Positions 55,609-64,000 of a stretch of 64,000 nucleotides of DNA are shown in pieces (positions within the stretch are counted from its first letter, which is position 1; every line of letters begins with the position of its first letter). A program made the translations under genes and the position numbers. The stretch comes from Craspedostauros australis (taxonomy: Eukaryota > Bacillariophyta > Bacillariophyceae > Mastogloiales > Achnanthaceae). The notes beneath the pieces were generated by a model, which did not search any database, was not told where the DNA came from, and saw only the letters and a program-made list of their open reading frames with translations. The stretch covers positions 2,728,001-2,792,000 of the forward strand of contig JAMXDE010000007.1 of the NCBI GenBank assembly GCA_026770025.1, read 5' to 3'.

Positions 55609-56119
55609 GATTGTGGATTTGTGGTGGTTGTTGGTCGCAAGGTGCGTGCGTACGCTTGCGATCATGAGGAGGTCGCACAAGGATGGAAACGTGATGTTGA
55701 TGTTTCATTCGTTGAAGTCAAAAGGCGATCCTCGCCAAACTTCAAGAAGTTGGGGATACGAGATTCCGTCCGTTTGTGGGGAAACGGCTCGAAAAAGATC
55801 GGCACATCACATCACATCAATCCACGCTGCCATCATCATGGAGCTGTCCTGTTCTCCACAGCTGTTGATTCGCTTTGTTTCGTGAGAAAGTCTAATACTA
55901 ATACTGGCGCGATGGCAACAAACGAGTGCAAGAGAGCATTATATTATATAATATGTTATATATTAGCAATGGAGTGGAGTATTAGTAAGACGTTACTCCA
56001 TTGAATCCACTCTCTAGTGTGCACAATAGCACTGATGAACCATGATCTATGCACCCTACTGTACTCCCATACGAAAGCACCCAGAGTAACGATACTCCAT
56101 ACTAGATTGAGCACTCGCA
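55609..56119. other. intergenic, AT-rich near 55937-55970
   Basis: It holds the upstream region of the SET gene and the 3' flank of the bestrophin-like gene. There is an AT-rich palindromic stretch TTATATTATATAATATG. No ORF is supported. Confidence 0.5.
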
Positions 56120-57772
56120 TTACACGCTGCGCCCATCTTCCGTATCGAACGCCGACGACGCCGACATATCATCACCCAACTGTCCCCAGAACGACGTCTC
56201 CATATCGCTGTGAAAACAATCCAACCCGCGCCCCATCTGATACCGCTGCAGCACCCGCTCCCGCAACCGCCTGGCCGAATGCGGACCATCCGTGCGAAAG
56301 ATGGCTAGGTATATATCCTCAAAGACGAGCTCGGCCATGCCCATCTCATCGATGTCGTTGGTATCGCAGCCGAACGGGTCGTCCAACGTCATGGAGACGT
56401 ACTCCGTGCCGACGAAACCGAACGTGATGAGGAAGACGATGATGACGGTATCGCCCAGCGACTCCATCTGCAGCAGCAGCACGAGCGGCAGGGAGTAGGT
56501 CCAGAAGAAGAGGAACATGCGCGTCATCTGCACGAGGGGAAAGGGATACGGCGTGAAGATGAGAACGCGGAAGCCATGAAAGGCCTTGTTGAAGTCCGTG
56601 ACGAAGTGGCACAGATCGCGGTACTCGTTGGCGTGCAGCGTGTAGCCCAGCGCCTCGGGATGGTGCATGATGGTCTCACGCAGCACCTGCGCGAACATGG
56701 TCGTGGCTCTAAAGTTCTCATCGACCATGGTGCGGCGGCCGTGGCTGAACCTGTTCATCTTGCGCGAGGTGCGGTCGCTGGGTTTGTAGGTGTTCTCCCA
56801 GCTGTCGCGGTGCTCGGAGCTCCAGCGCAGCGTGTCCATGGTGATGCGGAGGAGGAGGATGGTGCGGTATCCCATCTCCTGTCGCCAGGCGATGGCCGCG
56901 GGCGTTTGCGTCTTGAAGGTGTAGACGGTGGTGAACTGCATGATCTCGCGGCACGAGCGGTAGGTCTCGGCCAGGTAGTGGCGCATCTCCATGAAGCGGC
57001 TGTAGGAGACGCCGGAGCGCGAGACGATGAGGAAGCTGACGAGGAGGCCCATGAAGGAGTGTCCCGTGGGGGACTTGAAGGTGAAGTCGACGATTTTGTT
57101 CTCGCGCAGGACGTGCACCAGGATGGTCCACAGGATGTTGGCGATGCAGAACGGGAAGACGGAAGGCAGGGCGCTGCCGTACATCTGGAACAGCACCTGC
57201 ACGTGGTTCTGGGCCGTGTAGGCCACGCGTCGGATCTTTCTCTTCTTCGCTTTGCCCTTGCGAGTGTTACCTTGATTATTGCCTTGATTGTTCATGAAGG
57301 GCATCCCATTGTTCATCCCATTGTTCATCCCATTGTTCATATTGCCGTTCATGTTGCTCTGCGTATTGGTTGCAAAGTCTTTGGAAGCATGAGCATACCC
57401 TCTTCCCGCTGAAGCATCGCCTCCTCCAGATGGCACCGGCAAAGGAGGCCGCTTGCCTGCTTGGAACTGCTGCGTCCTTGGAGATGCTGCTGCCGCTGGT
57501 GGGCGTTGCATGGAGAAGGAATCGTACGCGAATGAGACGTTGTTGGAGTTCAGTGGCTTGGAGGCTTGGCTGGTGTTGCCATTGCCATTGCCATTGATGT
57601 TGGTACCTGCTGCTGTTGCAGTGCCATCATTGGATCTGCCATACAACGGCTCATGTTCTGCCGTCTTGGGAGACATGATCAATCGTTCACTTTCTTGCTC
57701 ACTGTCTTGCTCACTGTCTTGTCTATTGTTCTTGTCTCTTATAATATGATCTATTCGATGATAACCTGACAT
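56120..57772 (-). CDS. bestrophin-like anion channel (550 aa)
   Basis: This is a membrane protein of the bestrophin/UPF0187 family, which forms pentameric chloride or bicarbonate channels; in algae some serve thylakoid bicarbonate supply. Residues 1-180 are low-complexity: Gln/Glu/Ser repeats (DSEQDSEQESE), Asn/Gly blocks (NNGMNNGM) and a basic KGKAKKRKIRR just before the channel part. Hydrophobic segments follow near 200-260 (PSVFPFCIANILWTILV, FMGLLVSFLIV) and 415-460 (FFWTYSLPLVLLLQ, VIIVFLITFGF). The family hallmark near 470-480 reads TLDDPFGCDTND. It is single exon. No plastid-targeting signal can be called with confidence from the unusual N-terminus. Confidence 0.87.
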   Translation of the reverse strand: MSGYHRIDHIIRDKNNRQDSEQDSEQESERLIMSPKTAEHEPLYGRSNDGTATAAGTNINGNGNGNTSQASKPLNSNNVSFAYDSFSMQRPPAAAASPRTQQFQAGKRPPLPVPSGGGDASAGRGYAHASKDFATNTQSNMNGNMNNGMNNGMNNGMPFMNNQGNNQGNTRKGKAKKRKIRRVAYTAQNHVQVLFQMYGSALPSVFPFCIANILWTILVHVLRENKIVDFTFKSPTGHSFMGLLVSFLIVSRSGVSYSRFMEMRHYLAETYRSCREIMQFTTVYTFKTQTPAAIAWRQEMGYRTILLLRITMDTLRWSSEHRDSWENTYKPSDRTSRKMNRFSHGRRTMVDENFRATTMFAQVLRETIMHHPEALGYTLHANEYRDLCHFVTDFNKAFHGFRVLIFTPYPFPLVQMTRMFLFFWTYSLPLVLLLQMESLGDTVIIVFLITFGFVGTEYVSMTLDDPFGCDTNDIDEMGMAELVFEDIYLAIFRTDGPHSARRLRERVLQRYQMGRGLDCFHSDMETSFWGQLGDDMSASSAFDTEDGRSV

Positions 57773-57925
57773 GTGTTACTCCATACTTTGTTGAGTTTTT
57801 ATGACTGACCTTCGCTCTCTTGCTCTCTCTTGCTTTCCCATCTCGTTTGGATACGACAACGCACCATCACCCTTGGCAACCATCGGTGATGACACCATCA
57901 TCGCCCGTCAGCGCAAACAAACGAA

Positions 57926-58123
57926 ATGGCATCAATTGCTCCTCCGCAGCTGCAACAATGTGCGAACAACGGACTTATGACCACGTTGGAGCAGGTAGAG
58001 TACCGCGGAGTATTGACGTCAACTTCGCTCACTTCCAAATTCAAACAACAAGAAACCGACGGAACCAACATCGGGAAAGGCCGAAAAATACCGCGGCGAC
58101 AAAGACAAAAGGCAGTTGGTTGA
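57926..58123 (+). CDS. short hypothetical ORF (65 aa)
   Basis: It is not recognised. The ATG follows a purine-rich leader. The protein begins MASIAPPQLQQC and ends in a basic tail (RQRQKAVG). An overlapping frame (57820-58227) is also open and carries LTELPHLPLTHLLEDE, so the two could be parts of one spliced or frame-shifted gene. Confidence 0.25.
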   Translation: MASIAPPQLQQCANNGLMTTLEQVEYRGVLTSTSLTSKFKQQETDGTNIGKGRKIPRRQRQKAVG

Positions 58124-58246
58124 CGGAACTTCCGCATTTGCCCCTGACACATCTTCTGGAGGATGAAACTCGTGACTTGATGTTGAAATGGGATTCAATG
58201 GAGGTATCTCTAGGTTTATGCATGTAGTCTATATCGTGTGCAACGA

Positions 58247-58687
58247 TCACGACGCCATCGCGTGTTTGTTGGTGGCCGCATCGTCACGGAATTGGGCGCG
58301 GATGGTGTCCACGAGGAACTTCCACGATGATGGTATGTCGGCGTCGCTTGCATTGCTGCTTTGGATGCGTAGCAGCGGCGTCGATCGTTTGTTGTTGTTG
58401 CTGCATGGCGAGGGATCGTCCTTCTTGGTGTTGCGGAGGAACGTGGATGCTGGTGTTGTCATGGTCTTGGTTGTATGAATGTGCGGTTTGTGGCAGTGAT
58501 CGTGATTGCGACAGTGGCTGTGAGGAGGTTTGGGTGCGTTTTGCTTTGCGAGTGTGTACGGGAAGGTTTGAGTGGAGACGGTTGATGAGAGAGTTGTTGC
58601 TTTCTTGGTGGAGTTGCTCTTGGCGATGCTGCTGTTGTCGATGATGTTCTTGGAGGTGCTCGTTGTGTCGACGTCTTGTGTTGTCAT
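58247..58687 (-). CDS. hypothetical protein (146 aa)
   Basis: No domain is recognised. It is Thr-, Ser- and His-rich with a CHKPHIHT-type His-rich middle. The C-terminal 35 residues (IPSSWKFLVDTIRAQF) look like a folded helix. A second, overlapping minus frame is His/Gln-rich and less convincing. The start is uncertain, and it could be the 3' exon of the small secreted ORF just upstream. Confidence 0.35.
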   Translation of the reverse strand: MTTQDVDTTSTSKNIIDNSSIAKSNSTKKATTLSSTVSTQTFPYTLAKQNAPKPPHSHCRNHDHCHKPHIHTTKTMTTPASTFLRNTKKDDPSPCSNNNKRSTPLLRIQSSNASDADIPSSWKFLVDTIRAQFRDDAATNKHAMAS

Positions 58688-58777
58688 GTGTCATGTTGTG
58701 AGACCATCCCGGCCTTCTCTTGGCGTACCTCGATCGTGCACAGCAACATCAGCAACAACAACAGTGTGAGGAGCACG

Positions 58778-58915
58778 TCATGGCCGCCTCAAAACGGTCT
58801 TCTGGTGGGGATCTCCATGAGACATCGCCTTGTGTTCGTATGACTGGGCGCTAACAAGAGCTGCAATGAGCAACACGAACACCGTATGACGCATTCCCAT
58901 GGCAACGAGAATCAT
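58778..58915 (-). CDS. small putative secreted protein (45 aa)
   Basis: The frame MILVAMGMRH continues into a hydrophobic core TVFVLLIAALVSA and then QSYEHKAM, which is a good signal peptide with a likely cut after VSA. Only about 25 residues remain before the stop. It may be a secreted peptide or the first exon of a longer gene that continues toward 58694. There are two in-frame Met options, MILV and MGM. Confidence 0.4.
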   Translation of the reverse strand: MILVAMGMRHTVFVLLIAALVSAQSYEHKAMSHGDPHQKTVLRRP

Positions 58916-58950
58916 CACTCGAGCGCGGTTGGCTGTTGTTGATTCGTATT

Positions 58951-59644
58951 CTAAGTTCGGTTTATTATCGTGTATTGCATACTGATGAAGCATTCTTGAT
59001 TGCTTCCTTCCTTTGCTTTCTTTCCTGGAGTGTTGTCGTCATCCACTTCCGTCTCGCTCTGTGTCTCTCTTCGTCTGTTGATGTGGGAGATACCCTGCTT
59101 CTGCTGTCCAATGGCCCTGTGGATCCAACGATCCGTGTTCTGATCTTGCACGCTGGGCCACACCGCGAGAATGATGGCGCTCTTTCCCACTCACCACGGA
59201 AGCGATGGAAGTCGCGGTTCACCGAATTCCTGTTGCCCAGAGACGTTGTCGGAAACGAAGGGTTCAGCGCAATGTCCGATTGTTCAGATGGGGAATGTAT
59301 GCAGAGAAGGAAGGTGATGGTGTGAGTTGGTGTTTTGCTGACCATGCCAACACTCGCACGAGAGAACATCATCAAACGATCGTTCAGCAGGGCGTGAAAT
59401 ATGCGTCCATCCACAACAACAACAACGTATTACAACTCACATCCAGCACCATGAAATCCCAATCATCGTCATGTGATTGTGTGGCGTTCACATCGTTCCT
59501 TGTCAGCACCGATTCCGATGTGGCGGGTGCTTTCGTTGTGGATGCGGAACTGCTCGCGGCACGGGCACCTTGCCGACCCATCATGGTGTTTACTCGGTAC
59601 GCTGCTCCGCTGCGCATGGCGCCGTAGAATGCTGTCCAAGTCAT
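58951..59644 (-). CDS. possible spliced hypothetical gene, exon limits unclear
   Basis: Two minus-strand stretches look coding: 59644-59432 (MTWTAFYGAMRSG... ending DDDWDFMVLD, followed by a GTGAGT donor) and 59190-58951 (GKSAIILAVWPSV... to a stop). The second is preceded by another GTGAGT. I cannot fix the middle exon or its frame, and no domain is recognised. Confidence 0.3.
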
Positions 59645-60238
59645 TGTCTCGTTCTTTGCTATTGTATGATACTTCGTTGACTGTGTTGTCTATGTTGTCG
59701 CTGGTTTGCTTTTTGTGATCGCGTGGTTGGTTGTTGCTGCGGATCGTTGGCCCTCCTCCTCCTTGTTGTTGTTGTTGTGTCCCAACACAGGATCGCTTCC
59801 ATCTGCATGACACATCAATTCCTCGGTTGGTTGCCTTCAAACACATTTTCACGCGTTTCGTGAAGTGCTACCTTCGATGACAACTCTGTTCTTGTCCGTG
59901 GGGTTCTCACGGAACAAGAGAAGAAGATGCGATCAATGGCAAGGAGCAGAAGGTGCGGATTGAAGCAAGAAGGAGGATCGTCACCATCATCCTTTGAGAT
60001 CCCTCACGTGCGTTTCATCCATCAAAGAAAGAGAATCCCCCCAAAGAATGCGAACACCCCATCACGCAGAATGGAACACAGAATCTTCCGCATTCGCCTC
60101 GTCCACATCTTCTCTTGTGTCATCTTTTGTGTCCGAATGCTCGTACATCCTCCAATCATCACATTATTGCAAGGATATATCATAACATCGGCACATCCCC
60201 ATCAGAAGTGCAATCTGAATGCAATGGAATCTGCCTCT

Positions 60239-61642
60239 TTAACTCTCAATGACGCACTCCTTGCAGAACGTCGTCTCCCATTGCGCCACGATCTTCTGAT
60301 GTATATCCTGAACCTTGACTCGCCCAAACTTGGCACGCAAGATCGGCATGTACCGCTGCACAACCGTGACGGTGCACGACGGCCAAAAGTGAATGGGGAT
60401 CTGAAGGATGTTGTCGCACACGTTGAAGATGGAGACGGCCTGATCGTAGAGCGGCAGATGCTGCGATGGGCATCCGAAACAATTGGCCGCCACGCACTCG
60501 CTGGCCGAGACAGACCGGAACCCGGCAATGGCGCTGCGTCGCAATAGCTCGGCCACGCGGGTGTTGAAGCGCACGGGCAGGCCGCGCACAACGAGCTTCT
60601 GAATCTGCACGAAGGCCCACGACGTGCAGACGTTGAGCATCAACCGCGCTGCCTTGATGGTGAGATAATGGCACGGCGACAGCACGTCATGACACTCATC
60701 CAAAAGCTCCTGCATCGTATCGGGCGAGAAATCGACGGCCTTGCGGAAACCCTTCTGGTTCTGAATGGCCCGCTCGATCGTCTCCAACGTCTTGCCGAGC
60801 GCATGCTCCATGCGGAGGTAGAGCGCGGCATCGATGCTGGCCTGACACCTGGAACATTGCCAGTACGGCTCCTGCGTGGACTCATCGTATCGACACGCGA
60901 TGAGCTCGTCGCAATCGGACGAGAGGCACGGCAGAACGCGGCAGTAGTCCGGTCCGTTGCAGCGCTCGCACTGGCACAGGAAGGACTTGGTCTGCAGCAG
61001 CAGCTCGCGACGTTCGTTCGTCGGCGTCTCGTACATGTCCGAGAGGTAGGACGTGCAGACCAGCTCGCCTGCTCGGATGGGACGGATGACGTGGTAGTCG
61101 ACGATGCCCTCCTCGGCCGACGACATGGAGGAGTAGCCTACGTTGGGATGGCAGGAGTGCGCGAACTTGGATCCGAAGATGAGCATCGCGCTGAGCTTGT
61201 GTCCCTGATATTGGTAGGAGTTGGTGCAGTAGATGGACAGCAGCTGGTGCAGGACGGTGAAGTCCTCCAGAACGCCCAGCAGGTAGAGGATGCGCGCCGG
61301 TTCCATGAGAGACAGTCCCATGGGCGAATCTAGCGGCTGGTAGAACATATCGAGCACGCCCACCTGCACCTGCACATCGGCATCCAAGAAGGCCTCCATG
61401 TACTCCATGTAATGGTTGGACCTGCAGATGATGGCCGGTCGTTCGCGCAGCACGGGTGCGTGGTCGCCGCTCATGTCGCGAGAAGCCACGGCCACGCGTC
61501 CCAGCTGGCGATCGAAGCGGATCGTCAGGCCGTTGTTCTCCACAACCAGCACCTCCAGATCCAGATCGGGCGCAGCATCGGACAGCTGGATCTTGCCCGC
61601 TTCGTCCTCCGCATCTGCCATCACTGCAGCATGCGCGCTCAT
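60239..61642 (-). CDS. SMYD-like SET-domain protein without MYND finger (467 aa)
   Basis: This is a probable lysine methyltransferase. The split SET region starts with GLTIRFDRQLGRVAVASRD near residue 38. The catalytic core SKFAHSCHPNVGYSSM near 165 carries the NH-C-PN signature (here AHSCHPN). RPIRAGELVCTSYL follows, and the post-SET CQCERC lies near 225. Extra Cys pairs (CLSSDC, CSRCQ) near 240-270 may form a second zinc site. Unlike the gene at 54010-55608, no MYND cluster sits before or inside the SET part. The C-terminal half is helical, as in SMYD proteins. The start could be the second Met (MADAEDE). Single exon. Confidence 0.85.
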   Translation of the reverse strand: MSAHAAVMADAEDEAGKIQLSDAAPDLDLEVLVVENNGLTIRFDRQLGRVAVASRDMSGDHAPVLRERPAIICRSNHYMEYMEAFLDADVQVQVGVLDMFYQPLDSPMGLSLMEPARILYLLGVLEDFTVLHQLLSIYCTNSYQYQGHKLSAMLIFGSKFAHSCHPNVGYSSMSSAEEGIVDYHVIRPIRAGELVCTSYLSDMYETPTNERRELLLQTKSFLCQCERCNGPDYCRVLPCLSSDCDELIACRYDESTQEPYWQCSRCQASIDAALYLRMEHALGKTLETIERAIQNQKGFRKAVDFSPDTMQELLDECHDVLSPCHYLTIKAARLMLNVCTSWAFVQIQKLVVRGLPVRFNTRVAELLRRSAIAGFRSVSASECVAANCFGCPSQHLPLYDQAVSIFNVCDNILQIPIHFWPSCTVTVVQRYMPILRAKFGRVKVQDIHQKIVAQWETTFCKECVIES

Positions 61643-62148
61643 CGTCTCTGTGTCATGCTACAGTCGTTCGTTGGTTGGATGAGTTGTACTACTATGGGTT
61701 GTACAATACCTATGGTCCAAGTGCGAGTACAAGTGCGAGTACAAGTACTTTGTGATCTATTCGATGACTATGACTGCGGATGCACTCTCCCAACTCTTCT
61801 TTTGTGCTGTTCTCTTTTGCTCCTTGTGTTGCGCTTGTGATGAAAGCAAAGGCGAACAACAAGGAGAGCGCAACTTGTATTCTTCCATTATTGTGTTTTG
61901 CAAATCACTCGAATGAGTCAAATCATATTCTACCAGAAGGAAAGAAGACTGATGACGAGACAGATGATAGCATGTCCAAACGTGAATCAGTCTCCGCAGA
62001 AAGATGGCTACGTGTGACAATCAAAGCTTTGGCGCTCTCTCTAGAGTAGGACGTATAATTGCAGCATTCAGCGGCAGGTCGTCATGATGCTCCACTCTGC
62101 CAATCCTGCACCGTGCCCTACTGTTCGTGGTATGCTGTCGTCAGGCAA
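61643..62148. other. intergenic, no gene seen
   Basis: It holds a GTGCGAGTACAA repeat near 61718-61745. The plus-strand frames are short and unsupported. Confidence 0.5.
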
Positions 62149-63085
62149 CTACAAAACCAAATCTGGAAACTGCTCTTCCAATCGACGATGAACCATCTCA
62201 CCGACAGGATTCAACGCTGTTGTCTCCTTCTCGTTACCACCCCCATTCGCTTGTGTCACCGCATCTCCTTCCGCCATCTGACTGCGATAATGCGCGTAAT
62301 GCGTGTGCAAACACTTGATGGTCGGTGTGTAGATGCCGTCATCCGATATCTGACTCGCATAGTTCAATCCGGATATCCCCGAATCCTGCAGCATGCTGCG
62401 GATGCGCGAATGCTCGACGTCCAGCAACAGCAGCTCGCGGTCGTCATCTCGGAGGCTGTTCCATCGTGTTTGGGCGTACGATTTGTGGCATCGCAGCATC
62501 CGTTGCGTCAGTTCGTCATCGGTCCGCAGCTGTTGTTCGAACGTGCCGATGCAGCCGGCGCCTTCCAACGTGCCGATGGCCTTGGAGATGTCGGGGCATG
62601 TCAGCCAGTATAGCGTCGGGAAGGGGGCGCCTGCATGCATACATGGTATGTTATGATATGACACAGCAGAACGCAATGTGAAATACAAATGTGATTGGAT
62701 TGAGTGGATGAGTGGATGAGCATACCACCAAAGTATACCACCACCAACAACGCAGCCATATACACATGCACATACACAAACTCTTACCGAACGTCTCCAA
62801 CGCCTTGGCTTGCCGTCGCTTCGCACCGCCATGCAGAGGATACGTCTGTATCGCAACTGGAACGTCCCGCATCCCTTCGGGACGACGCTTCCACGCGGAC
62901 ACCTTCACGAAGTTCGACGGGATGTAACCCAGCTGTGCCTTGACCAATTCCTTCTGCGTCACGATCGGTTGCGTCAATGATGACACCACCTTGGAATCAC
63001 CGAAGCACCGCAGGACGATGGAACAGACGACGGTCCATCGTCGAACTCGTATCCTGCCTTGCCGTGGTGCGAGTGTCTGCATCAT
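62149..63085 (-). CDS. DUF501 family protein (two exons, 259 aa)
   Basis: Exon 1 is 63085-62788 and exon 2 is 62630-62149. The 157-bp intron has donor GTAAGAG and acceptor CATGCAG, and the split Gly codon joins TF-G-APFPTLYWL. The family signature is present: QLGYIPSNFVKVSAW, VAIQTYPLHGG, FPTLYWLTCPD, SKAIGTLEGAGCIG, and KCLHTHYAHY followed by NPVGE. DUF501 proteins are widespread in bacteria and plastid-bearing eukaryotes; their function is not established. Residues 1-35 are basic with a hydrophobic VVCSIVLRCF segment and could be an organelle-targeting sequence (inference). Reading through the intron gives a misleading longer ORF. Confidence 0.88.
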
Positions 63086-63662
63086 GGTTGCGCAATGGAT
63101 GCGTGCGAGTACTATTCTATAATACGATTATACGTACGTGCGTGCTGTGGAGTTCTTGAGAAGGCTGCGAGCGGCGCACCAACACGGCAATCTCCATGGC
63201 CGATTCATTTTCCCGATTGGTTGGTTGCGCAGGTGTTGTCGTTGTCGTTGTTTTCGATGTGATGAACGTTGATGGGTCCATCGGATCAAATGTCAGACAT
63301 GTCAACGAGAAAAAAGATGGAAAGGCTCAAGAGAGAGTCATGACATTCGTTTTGTGATGTTTGGTGTTCGGTTAGAATCGTGAATGATGAGTCCCGCCTT
63401 GAGTTGACGTGAGAAATCGCGACCAGAACACGTTCGCGAAAGAAGAAGTATCTTTCGGCATCGGATCCAGTGACCCGCTGAGCCGATGATGGCTCGCTTG
63501 CCCTGTTGGCATCGCAGTTGTGATCGTTATCACTTGACAGAGTATAGTGGCTTGATGCAAGAGCCAGTAGGTCGAGATCAGGATCATTCCAAGATCGCAC
63601 TTTGCAGAAGAAGGCAGAGTCCAGCACATCAACTCACAAATCGGAACAGAGGGCGAGAGAGG
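63086..63662. other. divergent intergenic region
   Basis: It lies between the DUF501 gene (minus) and the partial secreted gene (plus) and is likely to hold promoters for both. No ORF is supported. Confidence 0.45.
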
Positions 63663-64000
63663 ATGTGGTCCCATCGTGCTCGTGCATCAGGAGTAGAGCG
63701 CAAGTCACCTGCCTCTGGCATTCGCAGACTCAACATGCGGCAAAGCCGTGCAACTCGGAGCGCGCGCATGCTCGGCATGATCTGCCTCATGGCGCTGATG
63801 CTGTGCAGCTGCATCCCACAGGCAGACGCCGCTCTCGTGACGGAGAGGACGTTGGCGCTGGATAGGATGGACAGACGACCGCCATCGACCATCGCAGATG
63901 TGGGCGACGCCATCGACTTCATCCCCATTCAGAATCTGCTGTTCTTCACCACGACCACCAACAAGCTCATGCTGGTCGATCTCGCGTCGGTGAACACGGA
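63663..64000 (+). CDS. partial gene, putative secreted protein, runs off right edge
   Basis: This frame is open from the ATG at 63663 to the end of the window (112 complete codons plus two bases). A basic N-terminus (MWSHRARASG... RSARM) precedes a hydrophobic core MLGMICLMALMLCSC and a likely cut after ADA, so it has a signal peptide. A nearer start at 63768 would give a more typical signal. The mature part seen so far (DAIDFIPIQNLLFFTTTTNKLMLVDL) resembles the first strands of a beta-propeller, but that is only an impression. No domain can be named. Confidence 0.55.
   Translation, partial: MWSHRARASGVERKSPASGIRRLNMRQSRATRSARMLGMICLMALMLCSCIPQADAALVTERTLALDRMDRRPPSTIADVGDAIDFIPIQNLLFFTTTTNKLMLVDLASVNT

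Noticed and set aside
56576..57412. 278-codon plus-strand ORF
   Set aside because: Antisense to the bestrophin-like gene; composition is dominated by Val, Glu and His from the reverse reading.
59927..61333. Plus-strand ORFs at 59927-60547 and 60668-61333
   Set aside because: Mostly antisense to the SMYD-like gene at 60239-61642.

Overview
The window is nuclear eukaryotic DNA, most likely from a diatom, probably a pennate species (inference). The evidence is a protein joining a CRAL-TRIO-like region to the diatom-expanded DUF6824 domain, a diatom-style copia element, a membrane LRR protein without a kinase, and short GT-AG introns of about 100-290 bp with GTAAG-type donors. No bacterial operon, rRNA, tRNA or CRISPR array was recognised.

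Positions 1-33 kb are dominated by mobile DNA. A Ty1/copia element enters from the left and ends in a 793-bp LTR at 6775. An ankyrin-BTB gene copy (minus strand, 17992 down to 6837) is split by a 9.2-kb non-LTR retrotransposon (LINE 1, 7138-16312) flanked by a 17-bp target duplication. LINE 1 in turn carries a solo LTR of the same copia family. A second ankyrin-BTB copy (20129-21675) preserves the empty site. Two adjacent elements with terminal inverted repeats follow (21.9-23.8 kb). Next comes LINE 2 (23932-32598), whose two long ORFs are both open and which has a 15-bp target duplication, so it looks structurally complete.

Positions 33-51 kb mix host genes with a probable DNA transposon. 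A two-exon CRAL-TRIO/DUF6824 gene lies on the minus strand. A PIF/Harbinger-like DDE transposase (plus, one intron) faces away from an unrecognised 865-residue ORF (minus). Between them lie about 1.5 kb of changing tandem repeats with 48-, 61- and 60-bp units. A four-exon gene (47203-51133) encodes a protein with a long disordered N-terminus, one membrane span and a leucine-rich-repeat ectodomain.

Positions 51-64 kb are host genes, mostly on the minus strand: two SMYD-like SET-domain proteins, a bestrophin-like channel, a two-exon DUF501 protein, several small hypothetical ORFs, and a secreted protein that runs off the right edge. In-frame TGA and TAG codons in the older elements and in both ankyrin-BTB copies sit where CGA or CAG would fit, which suggests C-to-T decay.
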